Source: an uncultured Draconibacterium sp. (GTDB lineage: Bacteria; Bacteroidota; Bacteroidia; Bacteroidales; Prolixibacteraceae). From it: a stretch of DNA of 64,000 nt. Below the pieces are notes generated by a model. That model did no database searches. It was not told where the DNA came from and was given only the letters and a program-made list of their open reading frames with translations. The translations under genes and the position numbers were made by a program. The number at the start of each line of letters is the position of its first letter. Position 1 is the stretch's first letter. Location of the stretch: positions 1,157,001-1,221,000 of the forward strand of contig NZ_OY776414.1 of NCBI RefSeq assembly GCF_963675585.1, given 5' to 3'. This document shows positions 52,499 through 60,112 of the stretch, in pieces.

Positions 52499-55375
52499 AT
52501 GAAGAAGTTGCTGGTTTTGTTATTTATGTTTGCAGGTATTACTGCAAAGTCTCAGTATTTTCAGACAGGACAAGACCCGGCATCCTTAAAGTGGAGACAA
52601 ATAAATACCGAGAATTTTCAGTTAATCTATCCCGATTATTTTGAAAACCAGGCACAAAGGCTGGCACAGAAATTAGAAGTAGTATATAACTTTGGCGGTT
52701 ACTCTTTGAAACACAAACCCAAAAAGATCTCGGTAATTTTGCACACTCAAACGGTACAGTCAAATGGGTTGGTTGCTTATGCTCCCAAACGATCCGAATT
52801 TTACACAACACCGCATCAGTCGATTTACCCGCAAGATTGGCTGGAGCAGTTGGCGATTCACGAGTTTCGACATGTGGTTCAAATTGATAAAGTAAACGAA
52901 GAGCTTCCGGAAATTATAAAATTGCTTTTGGGCGAACAAGGCACAGCATTAATATTTGGTGCCTATTTACCATGGTGGTTTATTGAAGGAGATGCTGTAG
53001 TAACTGAAACAGCTTTGGGGAATTACGGGCGCGGACGTTTCCCGTCATTTTTAGTTGAACACCGCGCTCAAGTGGTTGAGAAAGGAAAATATTCATACGA
53101 CAAAGCCTATTTGGGATCGTATAAAAATTACGTTCCAAACCATTATAAACTGGGCTACTATCTGGTTGGAAATTCGAGGGTACGATATGGAAGTGATATG
53201 TGGGAATCGGTTGTAAAAAGGGTAGGCGAAAAACCATTTTCCTTAACTCCGTTCAACAAAGCGCTAAAACTTGAAACCGGATACAACAAGGTTCAACTTT
53301 ACAATTCAGTTTTCGACAGTCTGACACAGGTATGGCAAAACGAAGATCAAAATTTTAATTCTGTTCCATTTAATACAATAACGAAGCCACAGAAAACGTA
53401 CTCAAATTACACCTTTAACTATTGGCTCAATAACGACGAAATTATCTCATACCGAACTGCTTTAAATAAAATTCCTGCTTTTGTAAAAATCGATAAAAAT
53501 GGGAGAGAACAGACAATTTTGAATCCGGGAAGCATATTTGATGAATCGGTAAATTACCGCAAAGAATGGATTGTTTATGCTGAGCGCATACCCGACCTTC
53601 GCTGGTCACACAGCGGGCGTTCAAAAATTTGCCTCTACAATGTAAATACGAAAAATAAAGTGAGCTTCTCTCCCGAGCTCAAAGCATTTTCGCCAACTCT
53701 TTCTCCAAATTTGAATGAGGTACTTGTTGTTGAAAGTGACTTTTCAAATAATTATTTTTTATCCGTTTATCGAATTACCGACGGAAAACTTTTGCACCGA
53801 ATAAGTACATCAGAAAACAATTACTTTTTTTCGCCGGAGTGGATCAACGAAAAGGAAATTGTAGCAATTCTGTTAACGAACCAGGGCAAACGTATTGCAA
53901 AATTTAATTTGGTTTCCGGTGAACACGAAATTCTTTTCGACACCGATTTAGGAGAAATCAAACAACTACGTTATACAAATAGTAACCTATATTTTATTAG
54001 TGGTTATTCAGGAAAAAATGCCTTGTATTCGTATAATTTTGAAAGTAAACAAATTGAACAGATTTACGATCCTCGTTTTAGTGTTGAATTTCCTTCTATA
54101 AATTCTGAAAATCAAATTCTTTTAAGTGACTATACCGCGGATGGTTTTCGATTAATTGAAGTTCCTTTAAATACTTCAAAACCTTTGCCGGATGTTGAAA
54201 AGGAGGATTATCCGATGACAAAGAAACTGGCAACACAGGAGTTGGGAATTCCCAATCTGTTGGTTAGCGACTCTGCGCATTACGAATCTTTGGCTTATAA
54301 AAAGCCGGCCCATATTTTAAACTTTCATAGTTGGGCCCCGGTATTCATCGATGTTTATGATTACGAGTTTGCTCCGGGGGTAAGTTTAATGTCGCAAAAC
54401 AAACTTGGTACTGCCGAAACTGTTCTGGGCTACAAATGGAATACAACTGAAAAAACGGGTCAGTTTTACGGTAAGTATACTTACAAAGGTTGGTATCCGG
54501 TCATTGATTTTGAAGTTACCAGCGGCAAAGAGGCTTCCTCGTACTGGTTAATAACCGAGCGAACAAGAGACGGTGAAGTTGTTAGCAGAGACACGACTTT
54601 AGAACGTTTCAAATACAAAGCCACATCCTTAAATGTCGATCTTAGTTTACCACTAAACCTATCATCCGGGGCATATTTCAGACTTTTTCAACCTCAGGTA
54701 AAATATGAAATGTCGTTGTACCAGAAAGACGAGTCAACGATTGATCATTTTTTAGCAGGAACGTATCAGTCGTTGTCATATCGTTTATATTTTCACCAGT
54801 TTTTGCGTCAAAGTTATCAGGATGTATATCCGAATTTTGGATTTGTTGCTGATGTAAATTACCGGCATTCACCAAATTCGACCAATGTTTTTGGTAATTT
54901 GAAAGCTGCACAAACTCAAGTTTATCTTCCGGGATTGCTTCGTAATCATGGAATTAAACTTTATGCCGGAGTGCAAAGTAAAAAGGCAGGCGATATTTTG
55001 AGCTTTTCAAATGCGATCTATTTTCCTCGGGGATGGCATAATATTGAGTCTACAAAATTAAATTCCTTCTCGGCCAACTATAAACTTCCAATTGTACATC
55101 CCGATCTAAGTGTGGGAGGCTTGGCTTACTGCCGAAGAATAAATGCAACTTTATTTGCAGATTATGCCAATCTTGAAGGGAATATATATGAGAATGGTGA
55201 AATTGCCGGATCATATTCCAGCAACATATCTTCTTATGGAATGGAACTATTAGGTGACTTTAATTTTCTGCGTTTTTATGCTCCGGTAAAAATTGGAGTC
55301 AGAACTTCCTATTTGCCGCAACATGACAACTTTGTTTTTGACTTCTTGCTGTCCGTCGACTTTAACTCGCTCTAA
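52499..55375 (+). CDS. Secreted gluzincin with TolB-like propeller and outer-membrane barrel-like end
   Basis: A 958-residue exported protein (signal peptide about 1-18, MKKLLVLLFMFAGITAKS). Residues 20-270 resemble the peptidase MA domain: AIHEFRHVVQ (HExxH, about 121-130) followed about 40 residues on by PWWFIEGDAVVTET, whose Glu would be the third zinc ligand. Residues 290-590 are a WD40/TolB-like propeller (LRWSHSGRSKICLYN, FSPTLSPNLNEVLVVE, FFSPEWINEKEIVAIL). The last ~330 residues alternate polar and aromatic residues and end in LLSVDFNSL, as expected of an outer-membrane beta-barrel. Length and order match a Bacteroidota family without known function; activity as a surface protease is inferred. 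Confidence 0.75.
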   Translation: MKKLLVLLFMFAGITAKSQYFQTGQDPASLKWRQINTENFQLIYPDYFENQAQRLAQKLEVVYNFGGYSLKHKPKKISVILHTQTVQSNGLVAYAPKRSEFYTTPHQSIYPQDWLEQLAIHEFRHVVQIDKVNEELPEIIKLLLGEQGTALIFGAYLPWWFIEGDAVVTETALGNYGRGRFPSFLVEHRAQVVEKGKYSYDKAYLGSYKNYVPNHYKLGYYLVGNSRVRYGSDMWESVVKRVGEKPFSLTPFNKALKLETGYNKVQLYNSVFDSLTQVWQNEDQNFNSVPFNTITKPQKTYSNYTFNYWLNNDEIISYRTALNKIPAFVKIDKNGREQTILNPGSIFDESVNYRKEWIVYAERIPDLRWSHSGRSKICLYNVNTKNKVSFSPELKAFSPTLSPNLNEVLVVESDFSNNYFLSVYRITDGKLLHRISTSENNYFFSPEWINEKEIVAILLTNQGKRIAKFNLVSGEHEILFDTDLGEIKQLRYTNSNLYFISGYSGKNALYSYNFESKQIEQIYDPRFSVEFPSINSENQILLSDYTADGFRLIEVPLNTSKPLPDVEKEDYPMTKKLATQELGIPNLLVSDSAHYESLAYKKPAHILNFHSWAPVFIDVYDYEFAPGVSLMSQNKLGTAETVLGYKWNTTEKTGQFYGKYTYKGWYPVIDFEVTSGKEASSYWLITERTRDGEVVSRDTTLERFKYKATSLNVDLSLPLNLSSGAYFRLFQPQVKYEMSLYQKDESTIDHFLAGTYQSLSYRLYFHQFLRQSYQDVYPNFGFVADVNYRHSPNSTNVFGNLKAAQTQVYLPGLLRNHGIKLYAGVQSKKAGDILSFSNAIYFPRGWHNIESTKLNSFSANYKLPIVHPDLSVGGLAYCRRINATLFADYANLEGNIYENGEIAGSYSSNISSYGMELLGDFNFLRFYAPVKIGVRTSYLPQHDNFVFDFLLSVDFNSL

Positions 55376-56329
55376 GCTCAAATTTGTTCCTTTTGATCAG
55401 GATATAGAAATATCCAATATTATTTTGAATTAGTTAGTTAAAATCGAAGCATTTAGCTCCAAATTTCCAGATGTAAATATTTTGTGAATACATTTTGTTT
55501 GCATTAATGTGTTTATTTGTAGCTATTTATGGCAGAATAAGTCAGATTTTAACGCCTTCACATTTTAATGAAATTAATCTCTTGCCCACATGTGAGGAAA
55601 TATCTTCGGGAAATACAGGAATAATTACCTTTTTGAGTAATTAAATTATTGAATGCTGCATAGCGCTTAAAATTTTATAATGTGCAATAACGAGATAATA
55701 GCAATGGAGTAGAGAGAGAATAAAACGAGTGTATTCCATATTATATAAGTTAATCGGTACCACTTTATAAATTGATAAGAATAGGGGTATAAAATGATCG
55801 GCTCGACCAATTTATAATTCAGTTAGTTTTGTATCATTAGTAGAAATGTGAAATACTATTTTGACATTTGTAATTACAGTTTAAAATCATGTGCTAATAC
55901 AAATGTGTATGTCAAATTCTGACAACTTTACTGCTGATACAAATGTATACGCATGCTTTAGGCAATACTTCTTTACATTATTACTCATAATTTAACAAAC
56001 AACTCAATATTGGTTACAAAAATAATTTGTTGTCTATGTTAAAACCTTGTGTCGGTTTTGAAAATAACTCTTTTAATTACATCTCTAATTACTGCGAATA
56101 ATTGCAATATCTGTGTTATTTAACACTCACTATATTAATTAGTTACATTCAGTTAATTATTTGGAATTATAATAATTTTGATCAATAGGGGAGTTGTGGC
56201 TGTATTATTTGTTTGTAAATAATCCTATGTAGCTGTTGTCTAGTTGTTTATATTAATTACCTAAAGTGTATTGTAAGATTTATTTGCTGGTTTTATAGCA
56301 CTTTAGTAAAATCAATTGTAGTTAGTAAC
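55376..56329. other. Gene-free AT-rich region before the XRE gene
   Basis: About 950 bp with no credible ORF and no RNA family that I recognise. Notable words are ACATTTGTA at 55864-55872, reverse-oriented ACAAATGT at 55900-55907 and 55938-55945, and the small dyad TGTCA-N5-TGACA (55911-55925). These resemble the -7/operator words found in the small-RNA units downstream. Possible reverse-strand promoters lack a well-spaced -33 box. It may be the decayed left half of that array. Confidence 0.4.
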
Positions 56330-56360
56330 TTGCAAATAGAAAAATTAATTATTACATTTG
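56330..56360 (+). promoter_or_regulatory. Promoter of the XRE regulator gene
   Basis: TTG (56330-56332), 20 nt, TACATTTG (56353-56360) is a near-consensus Bacteroidota promoter; the start would be near 56366. The repeated words ACATTTGT (56355-56362) and GCAAATGT (56373-56380) lie in inverted orientation just after it and may be an operator. Confidence 0.6.
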
Positions 56361-56405
56361 TATCAACCACATGCAAATGTTACCAAACACTAAATGGGCG
56401 TATAT

Positions 56406-56413
56406 TACATTTG
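56406..56413 (+). promoter_or_regulatory. Second TACATTTG box, immediately before the XRE gene
   Basis: A perfect -7 word 17 bp before the ATG but without a -33 partner. It is either an activator-dependent second promoter with an ~11-nt leader, or a second copy of the ACATTTGTA operator word. Confidence 0.4.
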
Positions 56414-56429
56414 TATTTAATTTTGAATA

Positions 56430-56840
56430 ATGAAAGATCGTATAAAACAATACATTGAACAGAAGGGGATTTCAGCGGGGGAACTTGCTGTTATGCTTGA
56501 TGTGCAGCGGTCTAATATTTCCCACATCCTTAATGGACGAAATAAACCCGGTGCTTCTTTTATTGAAAAATTACTATTGACTTTTCCTGATTTAAATGCC
56601 AGGTGGTTATTAACCGGCGCAGGACAAATGATAGAAGGTGTTGAAACACCTGTCCAGAAGAATGAAACATTACCTTTCAAACCAGCAGTAGAAGTGGAGG
56701 AACCTGTCGAAGTTAAGCACAATCCTGCAAAAAAGGTACAACCTGAAGAAACTTCTGTTAATCCGGAGGAAGAAGATACGTTGGATCGATTAGTAGTTTT
56801 ATATAAGGACGGTACATTTACAACATTCAAAAAACGATAA
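56430..56840 (+). CDS. Small XRE-type HTH regulator
   Basis: A 136-residue protein. Residues 3-62 form a lambda-repressor-like HTH: IKQYIEQKGISAGELAVMLDVQRSNISHILNGRNKPGASFIEKLLLTFPDLNARWLLTG. A variable acidic linker (about 70-115) leads to a conserved-looking C-terminal tail, DRLVVLYKDGTFTTFKKR. Similar HTH proteins with an (I/V)VxxYxDGTFxxF tail are frequent in Bacteroidota, often several per genome, and their targets are not known. It is the only credible protein gene in 2.8 kb and is followed on the same strand by a set of small-RNA-like units with related promoter words. A phage or mobile origin is possible, but no other phage gene is near. Confidence 0.85.
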   Translation: MKDRIKQYIEQKGISAGELAVMLDVQRSNISHILNGRNKPGASFIEKLLLTFPDLNARWLLTGAGQMIEGVETPVQKNETLPFKPAVEVEEPVEVKHNPAKKVQPEETSVNPEEEDTLDRLVVLYKDGTFTTFKKR

Positions 56841-56879
56841 AATTAATTCAGGTATTACAATTTAGATTTAATTTTATAG

Positions 56880-56939
56880 TCTGGAATAACAAATATAAAA
56901 AGGTCATCTCTTCGTCAGGTGGCCTTTTTGCATTCCAGA
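56880..56939 (+). terminator. Terminator of the XRE gene, enclosed in an outer stem
   Basis: AAAAAGGTCATC (56897-56908) pairs with GGTGGCCTTTTT (56918-56929) around UCUUCGUCA. An outer 8-bp stem TCTGGAAT (56880-56887) with ATTCCAGA (56932-56939) encloses it. The same nested design recurs in units B and C. Confidence 0.85.
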
Positions 56940-57257
56940 AAATTGATATAAGTTGACATCCTGGTTTATATATTGGAATGTGTTAGTCTTGATTGGTATA
57001 TGCAATGTGAACTTTTCGGCTGAAACTTAAATATGTTTACATATTTAACACTAGGAGTGACGGAATCGATTTGGGCTTTACCAAATCGTTATAAGTAATG
57101 TAGAGTAGTTTACACAAGCCACATAATAATTTTGGCATTTATTCATTTTATTGGTTTCTTGTTTGTAGTGATATTGTAAAAGTATTGTAAACACTGCTGT
57201 TTTGTGTGTTTATTTACAATTCTGTTATTTTGCTTTTTGATGTAAAGTTTACAAATG
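56940..57257. other. Spacer between XRE gene and small-RNA array
   Basis: No gene. It contains CTGGTTTATATA (56961-56972), a 12-mer repeated exactly at the 3' ends of units B and C (57720-57731, 57951-57962), so it may hold the remnant of another unit. TTTACATATTTAA (57036-57048) resembles the -33 word of units B-D. Confidence 0.4.
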
Positions 57258-57289
57258 TTTGTATTTGTAACATAAATGAATTACATTTG
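57258..57289 (+). promoter_or_regulatory. Promoter of unit A
   Basis: TTTG (57258-57261), 20 nt, TACATTTG (57282-57289). Both boxes are exact. Predicted start near 57295. Confidence 0.65.
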
Positions 57290-57294
57290 AACAT

Positions 57295-57420
57295 ATTTGT
57301 TGTTATAATTGTAGAGAATAGTGGTGTGCGGATTTAATATTGTAGAAATGCAATAATCCGGTGTCAGTCATACTCCGGAACATAAAGATCGTTAATATAT
57401 TTAACGGTCTTTGTTGTTTT
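57295..57420 (+). ncRNA. Candidate small RNA, unit A
   Basis: A transcript of about 120 nt with no plausible reading frame. It would contain a bulged hairpin (57329-57360: CGGAT and TATTG pairing with CAATA and ATCCG) and a strong terminator (AAAGATCGTTAA, 57384-57395, with TTAACGGTCTTT, 57401-57412, then GTTGTTTT). TCCGG/CCGGA around 57356-57379 offers an alternative stem. Its terminator closely resembles that of unit D (shared CGTTAAT and ACGGTCTTT). Function unknown. Confidence 0.55.
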
Positions 57421-57561
57421 AAAGCTACAAGTTACTTCATAGGTAGTTAACAATGTTAATATTCTTAAACTGAACTCCAAATAACGCTAGCGGTCAATTT
57501 ACATATCTAAAATACGCATCTAAATTAAATTTCATATTTGTGAAATTATTTTTCAAAAAAG

Positions 57562-57593
57562 TTTGCATATGTAAATTAGTATTTGTACATTTG
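57562..57593 (+). promoter_or_regulatory. Promoter of unit B
   Basis: TTTG (57562-57565), 20 nt, TACATTTG (57586-57593). The -33 box is part of the near-palindrome TTTGCATATGTAAA (57562-57575), and the -7 box part of GTACATTTGTA. Predicted start near 57599. Confidence 0.7.
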
Positions 57594-57598
57594 TAATG

Positions 57599-57726
57599 TC
57601 AATATAAGAGACAAATAAAAAAGACAGGATGATTACATTATAATAGATTCAATTTACAAACCCAATTTAGAAGTTGATAAATCCAGAAGTCGCTTGGCCA
57701 CTAGTAATAGTGGCCATTTCTGGTTT
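57599..57726 (+). ncRNA. Candidate small RNA, unit B
   Basis: About 128 nt, mostly unstructured and A-rich at the 5' side, with a nested 3' hairpin: outer stem CCAGAA (57683-57688) with TTCTGG (57718-57723), inner stem TGGCCACT (57695-57702) with AGTGGCCA (57709-57716) and loop AGTAAT. The longest ATG frame is four codons, so it does not encode a protein. The U tract after the inner stem is short, so the end point is approximate. Confidence 0.6.
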
Positions 57727-57792
57727 ATATACTTGTGTAATAAAAATGTAAAATCAGGCATTTAAAAAGATTAAATATTTTTTTCAAAAAAA

Positions 57793-57824
57793 TTTGCATA
57801 TGTAAATTAGTGATTGTACATTTG
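57793..57824 (+). promoter_or_regulatory. Promoter of unit C
   Basis: TTTG (57793-57796), 20 nt, TACATTTG (57817-57824), again with TTTGCATATGTAAA at the -33 box. The spacer has two changes relative to unit B. Predicted start near 57830. Confidence 0.7.
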
Positions 57825-57829
57825 TAATG

Positions 57830-57957
57830 TAAATATAAAAGACAAATAAATAAGACAGGATGATTACATTATAATAGATTCAATTTACAAACCCAATTTA
57901 GAAGTTGATAAATCCAGAAGTCGCTTGGCCACTAGTAATAGTGGCCATTTCTGGTTT
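57830..57957 (+). ncRNA. Candidate small RNA, unit C
   Basis: Near-identical sister of unit B: same length, same nested 3' hairpin (57914-57954). Substitutions are confined to the unpaired 5' region, the pattern expected if the 3' structure is under selection or the duplication is recent. Confidence 0.6.
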
Positions 57958-58022
57958 ATATACCTTGGTAGTGATCATGTAAATCCGATTGTAAATAAAA
58001 ATTGTAAATATTCAAACTAATG

Positions 58023-58054
58023 TTTGCATATGTAAAAACAAGTAGTTACATTTG
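58023..58054 (+). promoter_or_regulatory. Promoter of unit D
   Basis: TTTG (58023-58026), 20 nt, TACATTTG (58047-58054), with the same TTTGCATATGTAAA word, exactly 230 bp after that of unit C. Predicted start near 58060. Confidence 0.7.
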
Positions 58055-58059
58055 TACTG

Positions 58060-58150
58060 TTGAAAGTTTAGCAGAGACCCTTATTTTTTATCCTAAATAT
58101 ATTTTAGAGTTTAAATACAAGACCGTTAATTCTGACGGTCTTTTTGTTTT
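58060..58150 (+). ncRNA. Candidate small RNA, unit D
   Basis: About 90 nt. The promoter is of the B/C type but the body has diverged. It ends in a canonical terminator: AAGACCGT (58119-58126) with ACGGTCTT (58135-58142), then TTTGTTTTT. An internal CTAAA-N5-TTTAG hairpin lies near 58093. It ends about 65 bp before pyrK and could read into it if termination were leaky. A 63-codon ORF crossing this unit from 58020 spans both promoter and terminator and is not credible. Confidence 0.55.
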
Positions 58151-58188
58151 TATAGATCGATTGGAATCTGAAAAGCATATAATTCTAT

Positions 58189-58205
58189 TATATTTGCATG
58201 CAAAT
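58189..58205 (+). promoter_or_regulatory. pyrK promoter -7 box overlapped by a palindrome
   Basis: TATATTTG (58189-58196) matches TAnnTTTG and lies 18 bp before the pyrK ATG. It overlaps the perfect 14-bp palindrome ATTTGCATGCAAAT (58192-58205), which shares TTTGCAT with the -33 word of units B-D. No well-spaced -33 box is present. Confidence 0.5.
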
Positions 58206-58214
58206 TTTTAATAC

Positions 58215-58991
58215 ATGCGAAAAAAATTTGTTGCCGATTTTACGGTGGTAGAAAATAAAGCACTCAACTCTACCAATTTTCTAATAAAAATAAAAAGCGA
58301 TTCTGCTTTACCCGAGATTAAACCCGGGCAATTTGTAAATGTTGAAATAAAACAAGCTTCAGAAGTTTTTTTACGCCGACCATTTTCAATATTTGAAGTT
58401 GATTATAAGGATAATACGCTCTCGATGATTATTAAAATATTGGGAAAAGGCTCTAAGATACTAACAGACATAAAAGTTGGTGATTCTGTAAGTTTGGTTT
58501 ATCCGCTTGGTAAAAGTTTTACTTATCCTGAAAAGCAGGATAGAATATTGCTTATTGGAGGAGGAAGTGGTGTAGCACCTATGCTTTTTTTAGCAAAAGA
58601 ATCAGGATTAGCAAAAGAGCAAGTTGATATTTTATTGGGAGCCCGCAGCAGTGAAGATCATATTAATGTTGAGGAGTATTCGCAATTCGCCAATTTACAC
58701 TATGCATCAGAAGATGGTTCTTTAGGCGAAAAAGGATTTGTTACACAACATTCAGTTTTTACAACTGATTTGAAAGCTTATACCAAAATATACGCTTGTG
58801 GACCTGATGGTATGATGCGTGCAATTGCAAAAGAAGCAAAAACTGCTGAAGTATTTTGTGAAGTTTCGCTTGAGAATTTGATGGCATGTGGTTTTGGTGT
58901 TTGTTTGTGCTGTATAGAGCCGACAAATAAAGGCAACCAGTGTGTGTGTACTGATGGACCGGTATTTAATATTAATGATTTGAAATGGTAG
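58215..58991 (+). CDS. pyrK: Dihydroorotate dehydrogenase electron-transfer subunit
   Basis: A 258-residue ferredoxin-reductase-like protein. The FAD domain has RRPFSIF (about 55-61), the NAD domain GGGSGVAPM (about 116-124) and YACGPDGMM, and the C-terminal [2Fe-2S] site is [29 protein letters not shown] (about 223-251) with C-x4-C-x2-C plus a distal Cys. It passes electrons from dihydroorotate oxidation to NAD+. It overlaps pyrD by 7 bp, forming the heterotetrameric class 1B enzyme. Confidence 0.95.
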   Translation: MRKKFVADFTVVENKALNSTNFLIKIKSDSALPEIKPGQFVNVEIKQASEVFLRRPFSIFEVDYKDNTLSMIIKILGKGSKILTDIKVGDSVSLVYPLGKSFTYPEKQDRILLIGGGSGVAPMLFLAKESGLAKEQVDILLGARSSEDHINVEEYSQFANLHYASEDGSLGEKGFVTQHSVFTTDLKAYTKIYACGPDGMMRAIAKEAKTAEVFCEVSLENLMACGFGVCLCCIEPTNKGNQCVCTDGPVFNINDLKW

Positions 58992-59896
58992 ATTTAAAAG
59001 TAAAATTACACGATTTAGAGTTTAAAAACCCGGTTACACTAGCTTCGGGAACTTGTGGTTTTGTACGCGAAATTGCTGATTTTTATGATCCTGGATTGCT
59101 GGGAGGGCACTTTTTAAAAGGAACAACCCTTAAAAACAGAGATGGCAATGAATATCCACGAATGGCAGAAACTGCATCAGGAATGTTAAATGCCGTTGGT
59201 TTGCAAAATAAAGGAATAGACTATTTTATTGAGAATATTTATCCCGAAATTCAGGATTACGATACACAATTAATTATAAATGTAAACGGTTCAACAGTTG
59301 AAGATTACATTGCATTAGCTGAAAAAGTAAATCAACTTGATAAAATACCGGCCATAGAGTTAAATATTTCGTGTCCAAATGTAAAAGAGGGGGGAATGGC
59401 TTTTGGAGTTACCTGCCCGGGAGCTGAAATGGTTACTCGCGAGGTGAGGAAAGTGTATGATAAAACAATGATCGTTAAACTTTCGCCAAATGTTACCGAT
59501 ATTTCAGAGATTGCAAAGGCGGTAGAGGCGCAGGGTGCCGACTCCGTTTCGTTGGTGAATACATTTTTGGGAATGGCAATCGATGCCGAAACCCGAAAGC
59601 CAAAATTATCGACTGTTACAGGTGGATTGTCGGGGCCAGCAATAAAACCAATTGCACTTCGTATGGTTTGGCAAGTGTCAAATGCTGTAAAAATACCCGT
59701 AGTTGGTATTGGTGGAATAATGAATACTGAAGATGCCATCGAATTTTTACTGGCAGGTGCGTCTGTAATTCAGGTAGGAACCGCAATATTTAAAGATCCG
59801 ATGATTCCACTTAAGATTGTTGATGGAATAAGTGAGTACCTCGATCGTCATAACATACAGTCAGTTAGTGAATTAATTGGTGGTTTACAATTGTAG
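58985..59896 (+). CDS. pyrD: Dihydroorotate dehydrogenase, class 1B catalytic subunit
   Basis: A 303-residue FMN enzyme of pyrimidine synthesis, oxidising dihydroorotate to orotate in the cytoplasm. Motifs: [44 protein letters not shown] (substrate loop), [11 protein letters not shown] with the catalytic Cys of class 1 enzymes (about residue 130), [31 protein letters not shown] and [26 protein letters not shown] (FMN phosphate). The adjacent pyrK confirms class 1B. Confidence 0.96.
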   Translation: MVDLKVKLHDLEFKNPVTLASGTCGFVREIADFYDPGLLGGHFLKGTTLKNRDGNEYPRMAETASGMLNAVGLQNKGIDYFIENIYPEIQDYDTQLIINVNGSTVEDYIALAEKVNQLDKIPAIELNISCPNVKEGGMAFGVTCPGAEMVTREVRKVYDKTMIVKLSPNVTDISEIAKAVEAQGADSVSLVNTFLGMAIDAETRKPKLSTVTGGLSGPAIKPIALRMVWQVSNAVKIPVVGIGGIMNTEDAIEFLLAGASVIQVGTAIFKDPMIPLKIVDGISEYLDRHNIQSVSELIGGLQL

Positions 59897-59935
59897 AATT
59901 CAGTTGGTTTTGTAAACAATGAATTTACAAGTCTG

Positions 59936-59958
59936 TCTTCGATAAAATCTATCGGAGA
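59936..59958 (+). terminator. Weak stem-loop after pyrD
   Basis: TCTTCGATA (59936-59944) pairs with TATCGGAGA (59950-59958), one T-G pair, 5-nt loop. No T tract follows, so termination is doubtful. Confidence 0.3.
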
Positions 59959-60112
59959 TAAATACTATTTAGTACTATTTTCTTCTATAATTCTTATTAA
60001 TTTTCATTTAAATCTAAATTTGTTGCGAAATAAAATTGCAATGTGAACATTTCAATTTATGTTCTGTTGTTTAAAGTGCAAATAGCAAAATAGAATTAAA
60101 AGAATAAGAATT

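Larger units (their letters stand above)
57552..57731 (+). repeat. Tandem repeat copy 1 (unit B, with promoter)
   Basis: This 180-bp segment recurs at 57783-57962. I count about six mismatches, all in the first 75 bp; the last 110 bp (57622-57731) are identical. The copies are 231 bp apart. The repeat includes promoter, RNA body and terminal hairpin, so a whole transcription unit was duplicated. Confidence 0.9.
57783..57962 (+). repeat. Tandem repeat copy 2 (unit C, with promoter)
   Basis: Second copy of the 180-bp transcription-unit repeat, 231 bp downstream of the first. The differences fall in the promoter spacer and 5' part of the RNA; the 3' hairpin is unchanged. Confidence 0.9.

Noticed and set aside
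57622-57640. Tiny peptide encoded in units B and C (AGGATG start)
   Set aside because: The frame stops after four codons (Met-Ile-Thr-Leu); translation is possible but a functional peptide is unlikely.
57552-57962. CRISPR-like interpretation of the repeats
   Set aside because: Only two long (180 bp) copies, repeat length and spacer do not fit, and no cas genes are present.
58020-58211. 63-codon forward ORF just before pyrK
   Set aside because: It runs through the unit D promoter and terminator hairpin, has no recognisable domain, and its start codon lies inside the -33 word.
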